In this document: piece after piece, positions 16,242-25,072 of the stretch
Numbering within the stretch: the first letter of the stretch is position 1
How the letters are laid out: every line of letters begins with the position of its first letter
DNA from: Mucilaginibacter geliditolerans
Lineage (GTDB): Bacteria > Bacteroidota > Bacteroidia > Sphingobacteriales > Sphingobacteriaceae
DNA length: 64,000 nt
Direction of reading: 5' to 3'
Assembly: GCF_014200495.1 (NCBI RefSeq)
Contig: NZ_JACHBY010000001.1
Coordinates: 558,001 to 622,000 of the forward strand
The notes under the pieces: generated by a model
The model's input: only the letters and a program-made list of their open reading frames with translations
Databases searched by the model: none
What the model was told of the DNA's origin: nothing
Translations under genes and position numbers: made by a program

Positions 16242-19070
16242 CTAAAACACCATTTCATCCACTAAATACAAAATCGACTCATAATTCTCATTCACCGCCT
16301 GCGACATGGCCATTTCACAGGTTTTGGTTGATGAATAATAACCTTCATATTTATGCTCACAAACCTCCAAAGCCTCGGGCATAGTAGCCGATTCTGTTAG
16401 TTCCGGGAATAAAAAACCTCTATCACCTGCCATGCCACAGCAACCGGCATGTAGCGGTACAGTTACCTTCTCTGCAAAATAATTTGCCAAATGCACAAAC
16501 TTGTCCTGTGTATGCATTTTTTGCAATGAACACACCGGGTGCAATACAATTGATCCTTTTTTGGCTGATATCTTTAACTGCGGCATTACCATATCATGCA
16601 GATAATCCACGCTATCAAATATATGCAACTGATCATATTTCAGTTTATTATCAGCATTAAGTACCGGTCTTAGGTTTTTAAGTGAATAAGCACAGGAACT
16701 TACATCTATCACAATTTTTGTTGCCCCCTGCTTACTATCATCCCATAGCTTTTCAACAATATTATTAGCAGTATAGGCATACGCATCCTTATATCCTTTT
16801 GATGAGAATATCTGACTACAGCAGCTTCCTGAAATATTTTTTGGAATCTCTACCTCAAACCCCGCTTTAGCTGAAACACTTAAAAATGTTTCCATAATAT
16901 TTTTTTTTCCATCATTTCCGCTGCCCAGCATGCGGGAGATACAGCTTGGGAAATAGAGCACCTTATCTTTAACATTTCCCGACTTATCTTGTGCTTTTAA
17001 TGCTGACAGGTCAGGCGGATAACTGATCTGCTCCGACCATAAAGGAATTCCGGCAGACAGTTTTTTCATGCCTAATGTAAGCCTGGTCATCGCACGTTTG
17101 CCCAATATTTTATTTGCGCCCGTACCCGCTTTTAATGCAAACCGTGCCCACCAAACAGCTATGCCGAAGTTTTTAGCAACCATTAAAGCTACTTTATTAG
17201 CCAAATCAGAATGATTTTCTCTTCTCAGGCGCTTAACCAGGTCACCGGTATTAATATCAACGGGGCAAGCTGTAGCGCATAAACCGTCTACCGCGCAAGT
17301 ATCCAGTCCATCGTATTGATACTGGTTCAGCAGCGTTTCATAGTTTTGCTTATCGCCGCTTTGCTGCATCTTTTTCAGTTCCCGCCGGATGACAATTCGG
17401 CGCCTTGGCGTGGTAGTTAAGTTACGGCTTGGGCATTTATGCTCGCAGTAACCACATTCTGTACACTTGTCAACCTCTTCCTCAACTGTTGGCAGCAGCT
17501 TTATATTTTTTATGTGGACGTGTTTATCGTCATTAATAATAACACCTGGATTAAGCAATCCTTTAGGGTCGATGGCTTGTTTTAGTTGCTTCATCAACAA
17601 ATACAGATCGCCGCCCCATTCAGTTTCTACAAAAGGTGCCATATTGCGGCCGGTACCATGCTCTGCCTTTAGCGTACCATCATGTTTATTTACTACCAGC
17701 TCCACCATTTCCTGCATAAAGCGGTCGTAACGTTCAACTTCGCTTTGATCGTTAAATGAGGGGGTGATCAAGAAGTGAATATTGCCATCCTTAGCATGCC
17801 CAAATACTATGGCATTATTGTACTCATACTTTTTGAATAATTTATGCAGGTCGAGTATCGCATCACCCAGTTTTGCAACCGGGAATGCCACATCCTCCAA
17901 AATAACCGTCGATCCGCTAACTCGTACCGCCCCAACTGATGGGAATAGTCCTTTACGTACTTTCCAATAATAATCCTGCTCTTTGGGATCGCTGGTAAAA
18001 ACAGGGGCTTGCAATAATGCCAACGATGGTACAACGCTTAAAAAATCGTTAACTTTTGCTTCCAGTTCCGCATAAGTACTTTCCTGGAACTCTATCAATA
18101 AAGTCGCTGCATTTTCCGGCAGGTTTTTGATAATCTCCGGCAGATCAGGTAAATGCTCAATGGCATAAAGCGATGCCCTATCCATCAATTCAACCGCCTT
18201 TGCCCCGGCATCAATTAGAGGAACTAATGCCTGGCATGAGGTATATATATCAGGAAAATATAAAAGTGAAGTTGATTTGTACTTGTAATCCGGGATGGTA
18301 TCCAGTACAGCTTCGGCTATAAAAGCCAGTGTACCTTCGGCACCTATCAGCAAATGTGCTAAAATATCAAGTGGGTGCTCAAAATCAATAAATGAGTTGA
18401 GCGAATAACCTACTGTATTTTTCTGTTGATATTTTCTGCGGATCTTATCATACATACCCACATTGGATGTTATCTCTTTTTTAGTTTGAAAGATAACTTC
18501 GCACAGATCCTTACATTCAGTAGTAAAGCGAGTATAATCTTCCGGATTCTCGGTAGTAAACAGCTTACCATCAGGTAAAATAAAGCGGATATGCTTTACA
18601 GTATGATAAGAGTTTAACTTTACCCCACAACACATGCCGCTGGAATTATTGGATAATATCCCCCCAATCATAGCCGAGTTAATACTCGCGGGATCCGGGC
18701 CTATTTTACTTTTAAAAGATTTAAGGTAAGAGTTTACCATGGCCCCGGTAATACCGGGCTGCACCCGTACCGAAGCGCCGTCAGCTTCAATATTTACCTT
18801 ATCCCAATATTGGCTCAGGTCAACCAAAATGCCATCGGTAATGGATTGACCGGATAAACTGGTGCCACCGGTACGGAAAACCACGGGAATATGATACTGA
18901 TCGGAAAACTTAAATAAAGCAATGATCTCCGCTTCATTTACAGGCTGTACCACAGCTTTGGGTATCAGCCTGTAAAATCCGGCATCCGAGGCATAAGAAA
19001 CCAGGTCTATCAACCTTGTTTTTATTCGTTCTGCCGGTAATACTTCCTCTAATTGTTTGCTTATATCCAT
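16242..19070 (-). CDS. FAD-linked / Fe-S oxidoreductase, D-lactate dehydrogenase type
   Basis: A 942-residue fusion. Residues ~35-480 are an FAD-binding (PCMH-type) oxidase (VVFRTGGTSLSGQSITDGIL, PDPASINSAMIGGILSNNSS, FGHAKDGNIHFLITPSF, LKAEHGTGRNMAPFVETEWG). Two 4Fe-4S motifs follow (CTECGYCEHKCPSR and CAVDGLCATACPVD), then two CCG-type domains (GSCCSQIFSS, AGCCGMAGDRGF). This is the GlcD-plus-GlpC architecture of YdiJ/Dld-type enzymes that oxidise D-lactate or other 2-hydroxyacids and pass electrons to the respiratory chain. It is the third gene of a minus-strand operon after the FAH-family hydrolase (62-base gap), which suggests lactate released by that pathway as substrate. Confidence 0.82.
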   Translation of the reverse strand: MDISKQLEEVLPAERIKTRLIDLVSYASDAGFYRLIPKAVVQPVNEAEIIALFKFSDQYHIPVVFRTGGTSLSGQSITDGILVDLSQYWDKVNIEADGASVRVQPGITGAMVNSYLKSFKSKIGPDPASINSAMIGGILSNNSSGMCCGVKLNSYHTVKHIRFILPDGKLFTTENPEDYTRFTTECKDLCEVIFQTKKEITSNVGMYDKIRRKYQQKNTVGYSLNSFIDFEHPLDILAHLLIGAEGTLAFIAEAVLDTIPDYKYKSTSLLYFPDIYTSCQALVPLIDAGAKAVELMDRASLYAIEHLPDLPEIIKNLPENAATLLIEFQESTYAELEAKVNDFLSVVPSLALLQAPVFTSDPKEQDYYWKVRKGLFPSVGAVRVSGSTVILEDVAFPVAKLGDAILDLHKLFKKYEYNNAIVFGHAKDGNIHFLITPSFNDQSEVERYDRFMQEMVELVVNKHDGTLKAEHGTGRNMAPFVETEWGGDLYLLMKQLKQAIDPKGLLNPGVIINDDKHVHIKNIKLLPTVEEEVDKCTECGYCEHKCPSRNLTTTPRRRIVIRRELKKMQQSGDKQNYETLLNQYQYDGLDTCAVDGLCATACPVDINTGDLVKRLRRENHSDLANKVALMVAKNFGIAVWWARFALKAGTGANKILGKRAMTRLTLGMKKLSAGIPLWSEQISYPPDLSALKAQDKSGNVKDKVLYFPSCISRMLGSGNDGKKNIMETFLSVSAKAGFEVEIPKNISGSCCSQIFSSKGYKDAYAYTANNIVEKLWDDSKQGATKIVIDVSSCAYSLKNLRPVLNADNKLKYDQLHIFDSVDYLHDMVMPQLKISAKKGSIVLHPVCSLQKMHTQDKFVHLANYFAEKVTVPLHAGCCGMAGDRGFLFPELTESATMPEALEVCEHKYEGYYSSTKTCEMAMSQAVNENYESILYLVDEMVF

Positions 19071-19132
19071 CCAATAGCAATATTACCAATATTCTATCGG
19101 ATGGTATAAAAGAAAAATCTCTTTATGATTAT

Positions 19133-19990
19133 CTATCGGCTCCAGGCCTTTAAAACTTGTTTTGAAGTACCCAAACCTTCAATACCCAGTTCCACAACAT
19201 CGCCGGTTTTTAAATATACAGGTTCAGGTTTCATACCTAAGCCCACTCCCGGCGGCGTACCAGTTGAAACAATATCGCCCGGTAAAAGGGTCATAAACTG
19301 GCTGATGTAATGCACCAGGAAAGGCACATCAAATATCATGGTTGATGTGCTGCCGTTCTGCATTGTTTTGCCGTTAACGGTTAGCCACATATGTAAGTTA
19401 TTTACATCTCCAAGCTCATCTGCAGTAGCTATAAATGGGCCTACAGGAGCAAAGGTATCACAGCCTTTTCCCTTATCCCATTGGCCACCTCTTTCAATCT
19501 GAAACTCACGTTCGCTATAATCATTATGCAGGCAATAACCCGCCACATGATCCAGTGCATTTTCCAGATCAACATAACTTGCTTTTTTGCCGATTACAAA
19601 AGCCAGTTCAACCTCCCAATCAGTTTTTACGCTATTACGCGGGATGGTAACATCATCATTAGGCCCGGTTAAGGCAGTTGTGGCCTTGAAAAATATGATA
19701 GGCTCCGCAGGTATTGGCGCGTTGGTTTCTTTAGCATGATCAGCAAAATTAAGGCCGATGCATACAATTTTTGATGGCTTAAACACCGGCGCACCTAAGC
19801 GTACATCCTCCGGTAATTCTTCCAGATCATTTTTGTGAGATGCAATATATTCACTTAATTTTTGCAAGCCATCGCCGCCAAAAAAAATCTCATCATAATC
19901 TCCTGAAAATCCAGGCAGAGCGTATTTTTTATCATCTATTATTACACCGGGTTTTTCTTGTCCCGGGTTACCATATCTTATTAATTTCAT
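19133..19990 (-). CDS. Fumarylacetoacetate hydrolase family protein (probable diketo-deoxysugar acid hydrolase)
   Basis: A 285-residue member of the FAH superfamily: KIVCIGLNFADHAKETNAPI, IFFKATTALTGPNDDV, DWEVELAFVIGKKA (metal-binding acidic residues), HNDYSEREFQIERGGQWDKG and LLPGDIVSTGTPPGVGLGM. The family cleaves C-C bonds of beta-diketo acids. It starts 9 bases after the SDR gene and is followed by the lactate-type dehydrogenase. Together they match the last steps of the L-fuconate/L-rhamnonate pathway (2,4-diketo-3-deoxy acid to pyruvate plus lactate). The substrate is inferred from context; ureidoglycolate-lyase-like or aromatic-ring pathways are alternatives. Confidence 0.82.
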   Translation of the reverse strand: MKLIRYGNPGQEKPGVIIDDKKYALPGFSGDYDEIFFGGDGLQKLSEYIASHKNDLEELPEDVRLGAPVFKPSKIVCIGLNFADHAKETNAPIPAEPIIFFKATTALTGPNDDVTIPRNSVKTDWEVELAFVIGKKASYVDLENALDHVAGYCLHNDYSEREFQIERGGQWDKGKGCDTFAPVGPFIATADELGDVNNLHMWLTVNGKTMQNGSTSTMIFDVPFLVHYISQFMTLLPGDIVSTGTPPGVGLGMKPEPVYLKTGDVVELGIEGLGTSKQVLKAWSR

Positions 19991-19999
19991 AGGTAAGTT

Positions 20000-20770
20000 T
20001 TAGTTGTTCAATTTAGTAAATCCGCCGTCAATAGCGTAATCGTTGCCTGTAATAAATGAGGCTTCGTCAGAACATAAGTATAATGCCAAATAAGCCACTT
20101 CTTCGGGTTTGCCCATGCGGCCAATAGGTTGTGATGCCTGTAATTTCTTAAACATCTCTTCTTCCCTGCCCGGGTAGTTCTTAGTTAAAAAGCCATCCAC
20201 AAAAGGCGTATGCACCCTTGCCGGCGAAATAGAATTACAACGCACATTATAACTTAAATAATCCCTCGCAACAGAAAGAGTCATGCCGTTTACTGCACCT
20301 TTGGTCATGCTATAAGCAAAACGGTCGGTTATACCTACCAGCGATGCTATTGAAGCCATATTTAATATCACACCACCTTTCTTTTTCAAATGTGGTATAG
20401 CAGCGAATATGGTATGGTACATACCCTTTACATTCACAGCAAACAAGCGGTCAACAGCCTCAGGTGTAACCTGCTCTATATTGCCAATATGGGCAATACC
20501 TGCATTATTTACCAAAATGTCCAATCCCGATTCTGTTATAATCTCTCCTATAACATTATCAACCTGCTCTTTTGATGAGATATCACACTTTTTAAATGCG
20601 GCTTCGCCGGAGGCATCTGTAATTGCCTTTACCGTATCTTCCGCTCCTTTTTCATCCACATCAATAATATAGATTTTAGCGCCCTGCTGTGCAAATATGG
20701 TGGCTATCGCCCTGCCAATCCCGCTTCCGCCGCCGGTAATTACCGCTACCTTGTTATCAAGCTTAAACAT
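20000..20770 (-). CDS. SDR-family oxidoreductase (probable 2-keto-3-deoxy-fuconate/rhamnonate dehydrogenase)
   Basis: A 256-residue classical short-chain dehydrogenase. It has the cofactor loop TGGGSGIGRAI, an acidic residue after strand 2 (YIIDVDEKG) that favours NAD+, the NNAG motif (ILVNNAGIAHIG), the active site S/Y-x3-K (NMASIASL then YSMTKGAVNG) and the C-terminal FITGNDYAIDGG. First gene of the SDR-FAH-dehydrogenase operon. The specific substrate is inferred from that order only. Confidence 0.85.
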   Translation of the reverse strand: MFKLDNKVAVITGGGSGIGRAIATIFAQQGAKIYIIDVDEKGAEDTVKAITDASGEAAFKKCDISSKEQVDNVIGEIITESGLDILVNNAGIAHIGNIEQVTPEAVDRLFAVNVKGMYHTIFAAIPHLKKKGGVILNMASIASLVGITDRFAYSMTKGAVNGMTLSVARDYLSYNVRCNSISPARVHTPFVDGFLTKNYPGREEEMFKKLQASQPIGRMGKPEEVAYLALYLCSDEASFITGNDYAIDGGFTKLNN

Positions 20771-21000
20771 ATAATTCTATTGTTAATTGTTCATGTAAAG
20801 GTGTAATATAATGCCTCAATTTTTAGGAGACCCAAAGTATTGCATCTCGACAGTTTAATTAATTAGTGCAATTTATAAACGACAAATCTAATTCAAACTT
20901 ATTTTATATCAGCTTTTATCTTAAATATCATCTTGGCTAATTTTGATACAATATTTGCATAAAACATAGCTTTTAACTCACATTCTGAACAAGGTCATAT
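20771..21000. other. Intergenic region between the SDR operon and the M13 peptidase gene
   Basis: This AT-rich gap precedes the minus-strand SDR operon. On the minus strand TAGATTTG at 20883-20890 fits TAnnTTTG, ~113 bases from the SDR start, but no TTG lies at the expected distance. No ORF or RNA gene was seen. Confidence 0.35.
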
Positions 21001-21004
21001 AGCA

Positions 21005-21037
21005 TAAAAAAGCCCCCTTGTTTAAAAGGAGGCTTTA
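21005..21037 (-). terminator. Terminator of the M13 peptidase gene
   Basis: AAAGCCCCCTT and AAGGAGGCTTT pair around a short loop. On the minus strand the hairpin is followed by six Ts (A-run at 21006-21011), 22 bases after the stop of the peptidase gene. Confidence 0.75.
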
Positions 21038-21058
21038 AGCATTATGTTAATATTATGG

Positions 21059-23107
21059 TTACCAAACTTGCGCACGCTCGTTCTCAGGGCGGTAAAGTTT
21101 ATCGCCGGGTTTAATATCAAATGCTTTATAAAAAGCAGGTGTATTATATAATGGCCCGTTAACACGGTACATTTCTGGTGAGTGCGGATCGGTATTGATA
21201 CGGGTACGCATTCTTTCGTCGCGATCTTTTATCCTCCATATTTGTGCAAACGATAAAAAGAAACGCTGATCGGGTGTTAAGCCGTCAATCTTTTTATCGC
21301 TTTTACCTTCAGGTGTATTTTTAAATGCCTGGTAAGCAATGGTTATACCACCTAAATCGGCTAGGTTTTCACCTATTGTTAATTGACCGTTTACATGCAG
21401 GCCATTCAATATAGTATACTGGTTGTACTGATCAATAACCACCTGTACTTTCTTTTTAAATTTGGCAGCATCCTCAGCTGTCCACCAGTCTTTTAAATTA
21501 CCGTCTTTATCATACTGGCGGCCCTGGTCATCAAAACCGTGAGTCATTTCATGGCCGATAACCATACCAATAGCACCATAGTTAATGGCATCATCGGCAT
21601 CCTTATCAAAGAAAGGATATTGCAAGATTCCGGCAGGGAAAACGATCTCGTTAAATGTAGGATTATAGTAAGCATTTACTGTTGGTGGAGTCATACCCCA
21701 TTCAGTTTTATCAACCGGCTTACCCGCTTTTTTTATCATTTCCTTATAATCATGTGCTGCTATGGATTCCTCATTAGCATAGTAAGTATCCTTATTGATC
21801 ACCACATCATCATACTTTTTCCATTTATCGGGATAGCCTATCTTTTTGGTGAAGGCATCCAGTTTTTCAACAGCCTTCTTCTTGGTAGCCGGGCTCATCC
21901 AATCCAGGTTCTGGATACGCTCACGATAAACACTTTGCAGGTTGTTTACCAGATCAAGCATACGTTTTTTAGCTTCAGGCGTAAAGTATTTCTCTACATA
22001 GATCTGCCCAAGCAACTCTCCTAAGCCCCCATCTACTGATTGAACTATTGTTTTCCAGCGCTCATGCTGTGTTTTTTGTCCGTTCAGTATTTTGCCTGAG
22101 AAATTGAAATGAGCATCCCTGAAGGGCTTGCTTAACAAGGTTGATGCGCCGCTTAATGCATCAAAGGTTGCTTTATCTTTCCAAACATCTATCGGCGTGG
22201 TCTTTAATAAACCATTGAGTGCTACATAATATTTAGGCTGGCCAACCAGTATGGTATCAGTGTTCAAATCCATACGGCTAAAGGCATCCTTAAGATCGAT
22301 ATCAGGAACCTGTTTCTGGAAATCAGTTAGCGTGAATTTATTGTAATTTTTAACCGGATCACGTAACTCAACCGGTGATAAATGTGATTGTGCTATGGCT
22401 GTTTCCAGTTTCAATACACCTGCTGCTTTTTTGCTGGCAGTTGCGGTATCAACGCCTGTTAACGCAAACAATTTGGCAATATATTTAACGTAAGCAGCGC
22501 GTATTTTTACTGAAGCGGTGTCTGTTTTAAAATAATAATCACGCTCAGGTAAACCTAAACCTGTTTGGTCAAAATGAGCTGCATTTTTATTGCTGATCTT
22601 ATCATCAGGCGATACATAAAACCCGAACAGGAAACCGTCCCCGGTTTTAAAACCATCAGCAGCCAATTTTATCAGATCTTTATAATCCTTAACTGCATTT
22701 ATTTTGGCCAGTTGTGGTTTTATGGGGTTATACCCTAACTTTTCAATGGTAACGGTATCCATGCCGCTTTTGTACAGGTCACCTACCTTTTGCTCATTGC
22801 TGCCTGCAGCGTTATCTTTTGATGATACATCGTCCAGTATCTTGTGCAGGTTTTTCTCATTATCATCATATAATGTATAAAATGAGCCCCAGCCGCTTTC
22901 TGATGCAGGGATAACTGTACTTTTCATCCAGTTACCATTAGCATAGTTAAAAAAATTGTCGCCGGGTTTTACGGTTGTGTCCATACCGGTTTTATCAAAA
23001 AACACGGTACGTTTAGTGGTGTCCTCGCCACCTGATTGATTTTTACTGGTGCATGATATCGCAAGGAGCGCAGGCAAAGCCAGTAACATATAAGAATGTT
23101 TTTTCAT
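21059..23107 (-). CDS. M13-family zinc metallopeptidase (PepO/neprilysin type), lipoprotein
   Basis: A 682-residue protein with a lipoprotein signal (LLALPALLAISC, lipid-modified Cys19). The M13 N-terminal domain begins PGDNFFNYANGNWM. The catalytic site is H519-E-M-T-H523 in VIGHEMTHGFDDQGRQYD with the third zinc ligand E580 in GENLADLGG. The substrate-binding NAYYNPTFNEIVFPAGILQ and the C-terminal RVNGPLYNTPAFYKAFDIKPG with YRPENERAQVW are also family hallmarks. It degrades peptides at the cell envelope. Single gene with its own terminator, divergent from the MOSC gene. Confidence 0.93.
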   Translation of the reverse strand: MKKHSYMLLALPALLAISCTSKNQSGGEDTTKRTVFFDKTGMDTTVKPGDNFFNYANGNWMKSTVIPASESGWGSFYTLYDDNEKNLHKILDDVSSKDNAAGSNEQKVGDLYKSGMDTVTIEKLGYNPIKPQLAKINAVKDYKDLIKLAADGFKTGDGFLFGFYVSPDDKISNKNAAHFDQTGLGLPERDYYFKTDTASVKIRAAYVKYIAKLFALTGVDTATASKKAAGVLKLETAIAQSHLSPVELRDPVKNYNKFTLTDFQKQVPDIDLKDAFSRMDLNTDTILVGQPKYYVALNGLLKTTPIDVWKDKATFDALSGASTLLSKPFRDAHFNFSGKILNGQKTQHERWKTIVQSVDGGLGELLGQIYVEKYFTPEAKKRMLDLVNNLQSVYRERIQNLDWMSPATKKKAVEKLDAFTKKIGYPDKWKKYDDVVINKDTYYANEESIAAHDYKEMIKKAGKPVDKTEWGMTPPTVNAYYNPTFNEIVFPAGILQYPFFDKDADDAINYGAIGMVIGHEMTHGFDDQGRQYDKDGNLKDWWTAEDAAKFKKKVQVVIDQYNQYTILNGLHVNGQLTIGENLADLGGITIAYQAFKNTPEGKSDKKIDGLTPDQRFFLSFAQIWRIKDRDERMRTRINTDPHSPEMYRVNGPLYNTPAFYKAFDIKPGDKLYRPENERAQVW

Positions 23108-23212
23108 TTATAATAATTTGGTCTGTTAATTTAGGATTGTAAAATTAATTTTATTAACTAGAAACCAAGTATTTTCAGGATAATTTTTATGCTGATTTTA
23201 ATATTTTAACTG

Positions 23213-23242
23213 TTGAAAATAATAAATTCTATACTAAATTTG
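23213..23242 (+). promoter_or_regulatory. Promoter of the MOSC gene (-33/-7), start codon almost at the transcript start
   Basis: TTG at 23213-23215, a 19-base spacer, then TAAATTTG at 23235-23242, an exact TAnnTTTG. The ATG is at 23247, only four bases after the -7 box, so the mRNA should be leaderless or nearly so. Confidence 0.65.
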
Positions 23243-23246
23243 ACTG

Positions 23247-24071
23247 ATGCTCCAAGTTAGTGAATTATTTATCTATCCCATAAAGTCATTAGGCGGTATA
23301 GCGCTTAATAAAGCAGTTGTAACCGAGAGGGGCTTTGAGCACGACAGGCGCTGGATGTTGGTTGATAAAAATAACCGTTTTCTATCACAAAGGGAAGTAG
23401 CGGAAATGGCTTTGCTGAAAGTAGATTTAAAAGATAGTTGCTTGCAGGTCACCTACGCAACAGGCGAAAATATTCTGATACCTTTTGAGCCCTTAGCCCA
23501 TGAAACCTGCCAGGTTGTTATTTGGGATGATACCTGTACAGCTATTTATGTAAGTAATTTGGTTGACGAATGGTTTACAAAAATACTCGGCATACCTTGC
23601 CGGCTGGTTTATATGCCCGATAACAGCAAACGCCAGGTTGATGAAGGATATGCCCCGATTGGGCAAATAACTTCCTTTTCTGATGCTTATCCATTTATGA
23701 TAATAGGACAGGCAACATTAGACGACCTAAACAATCGTCTTGCCGAGGCATTGCCTATGGACAGGTTCAGGCCTAATATTGTATTTACTGGCGGCAAAGC
23801 GTTTGAAGAAGACCTATTAGATAATTTTACCATTGGCAATATCCGTTTCAATGGTGTTAAATTATGTGCACGCTGTATATTAACCACTATTAATCAGGAT
23901 AATGCAGTAAAAGCAAAAGAGCCATTAAAAACACTGGCTGGTTATCGCAGAAAAGATAATAAGATCTATTTCGGGCAAAACCTCATACATGTGGGCAATG
24001 GAATAATTAAAGTTGGGGATGCAATTGGGGTAATAAATTACCATTATAATAATGAGAAGTTCCTGGTATAA
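23247..24071 (+). CDS. MOSC domain protein (YcbX-like)
   Basis: A 274-residue protein with an N-terminal MOSC beta-barrel (MLQVSELFIYPIKSLGGIAL, RGFEHDRRWMLVDKNNRFLS) and a C-terminal MOSC domain (PLPMDRFRPNIV-type block AEALPMDRFRPNIVFTGGKA and the conserved Cys in NGVKLCARCILTTINQ). MOSC proteins bind molybdenum cofactor and, as in E. coli YcbX, reduce N-hydroxylated compounds. There is no fused ferredoxin domain, so an external electron donor is needed. The conserved N-terminus fixes the start at 23247. Confidence 0.88.
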   Translation: MLQVSELFIYPIKSLGGIALNKAVVTERGFEHDRRWMLVDKNNRFLSQREVAEMALLKVDLKDSCLQVTYATGENILIPFEPLAHETCQVVIWDDTCTAIYVSNLVDEWFTKILGIPCRLVYMPDNSKRQVDEGYAPIGQITSFSDAYPFMIIGQATLDDLNNRLAEALPMDRFRPNIVFTGGKAFEEDLLDNFTIGNIRFNGVKLCARCILTTINQDNAVKAKEPLKTLAGYRRKDNKIYFGQNLIHVGNGIIKVGDAIGVINYHYNNEKFLV

Positions 24072-24233
24072 GATTTTTCCGCTCTTTCAAACACCATTTT
24101 TAACCAATAGTATCTAGAGTATTAAACCATTAAGCAATTTACATAACTAATTGATTAATATATATTTATGGCATTGTTTTTGAAACCTATTACTCGATTA
24201 TATCGTAAATAGGCTCTCATTTAACAAAAGATC

Positions 24234-24377
24234 ATGAACGCAATAAATACTTTATTTGCACCGGTGCTAAAAGCAGTTGCTGCACTTGCAAACAACGGTG
24301 GCTTATTCAAAAAAAGAAAAAAGAAACCTTTTGATCCAAAGATCATTATGGGTTTTAACTATATGCTGGGCATATAA
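24234..24377 (+). CDS. Small basic peptide of 47 residues, unknown function
   Basis: An ATG-initiated frame at 24234 ends with TAA at 24375-24377. The peptide has a hydrophobic N-terminal helix (NTLFAPVLKAVAALAN), then GGLFKKRKKKPFD, then IIMGFNYMLGI. The amphipathic/hydrophobic start, the strongly basic middle and a hydrophobic end suggest membrane association. It sits in a 416-base gap between the MOSC and Rrf2 genes. No family is recognised and no good -33/-7 pair is seen upstream, so it may be chance. Confidence 0.45.
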   Translation: MNAINTLFAPVLKAVAALANNGGLFKKRKKKPFDPKIIMGFNYMLGI

Positions 24378-24461
24378 ATCATAAGTTAAGTCTGAAAATT
24401 ATAAATCTGATCTTATCTGATACTTGGATTATACATTTGCAAGTCAACACAAATCTTTTAC

Positions 24462-24469
24462 TATATTTG
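24462..24469 (+). promoter_or_regulatory. -7 element of the Rrf2 regulator gene
   Basis: TATATTTG, an exact TAnnTTTG, lies 18 bases before the ATG at 24488. A TTTG word at 24436-24439 is 22 bases upstream, within the accepted spacing. Confidence 0.6.
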
Positions 24470-24487
24470 GATTTGTATTTTTAAAAA

Positions 24488-24925
24488 ATGTTATCAAAAA
24501 AAACCAAGTACGCTATTAAAGCTTTAGTTGTTTTGGGGAAAAATATGGACAAACCGCCCATGCAGATCTCAAAAATTGCCGAAGAAGAGCGAATACCCAA
24601 AAAATTTCTTGAACAAATACTATTAGACCTCCGCAATGCCGGTTTCCTTTACAGTAAAAAAGGTGCAGGTGGCGGCTATAGTTTAAATAAGGACCCCAAA
24701 GACATTTTCCTGGTAAGTATAATGCGTATTACTGATGGCCCTATTGCCATGGTGCCCTGTGCAAGTCTTAATTTTTATCATAAATGCGATGAATGCCACC
24801 AGGAAACTACCTGCGGTATAAGAGATGTATTTGTTGAGGTGCGTGATGCCACCTTAAAAATATTATCAGAAACCAGTATAGCCGACATTATAAATCGGGA
24901 AACGACGCTGATATCAAACATTTAA
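24488..24925 (+). CDS. Rrf2-family transcriptional regulator, probable sulfur-assimilation regulator
   Basis: A 145-residue winged-helix regulator: MLSKKTKYAIKALVVLGKN, IAEEERIPKKFLEQILLDLR (recognition helix) and the wing KKGAGGGYSLNKDPKDI. It carries four Cys residues, C91, C100, C103 and C109, in the loop where IscR-type proteins bind an Fe-S cluster, although the spacing (C-x8-C-x2-C-x5-C) is its own. Rrf2 proteins include IscR and the cysteine regulator CymR. Its place directly upstream of the sulfite reductase operon suggests that it controls that operon; this is inference. Confidence 0.85.
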   Translation: MLSKKTKYAIKALVVLGKNMDKPPMQISKIAEEERIPKKFLEQILLDLRNAGFLYSKKGAGGGYSLNKDPKDIFLVSIMRITDGPIAMVPCASLNFYHKCDECHQETTCGIRDVFVEVRDATLKILSETSIADIINRETTLISNI

Positions 24926-24928
24926 CAT

Positions 24929-24995
24929 AGAGTCAGGAATCAAGATTTTAAGATTCGATCCTGACTCTTGATTCTTAACTCCTGACTCTTTTTTC
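24929..24995 (+). terminator. Terminator of the Rrf2 gene, built from a dispersed repeat
   Basis: AGAGTCAGGA (from 24929) pairs with TCCTGACTCT (ending 24989), which runs into a T-tract. Inner words (AATCAAGA / TCTTGATT) pair too. It separates the regulator gene from the leader of the next operon. The words resemble those at 16118-16145. Confidence 0.65.
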
Positions 24996-25061
24996 AATAG
25001 ACATTTTTTTGTAAAAAATCATTTTTTTAATTAAAAATCCAGTAATTCCCTATACTATATG

Positions 25062-25069
25062 TATATTTG
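25062..25069 (+). promoter_or_regulatory. -7 element of the sulfite reductase operon
   Basis: TATATTTG, an exact TAnnTTTG, ends only three bases before the GTG of the cysteine-rich leader ORF at 25073. No TTG is found ~19 bases upstream, which might mean that the promoter needs an activator such as the neighbouring Rrf2 protein. Confidence 0.6.
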
Positions 25070-25072
25070 GGC

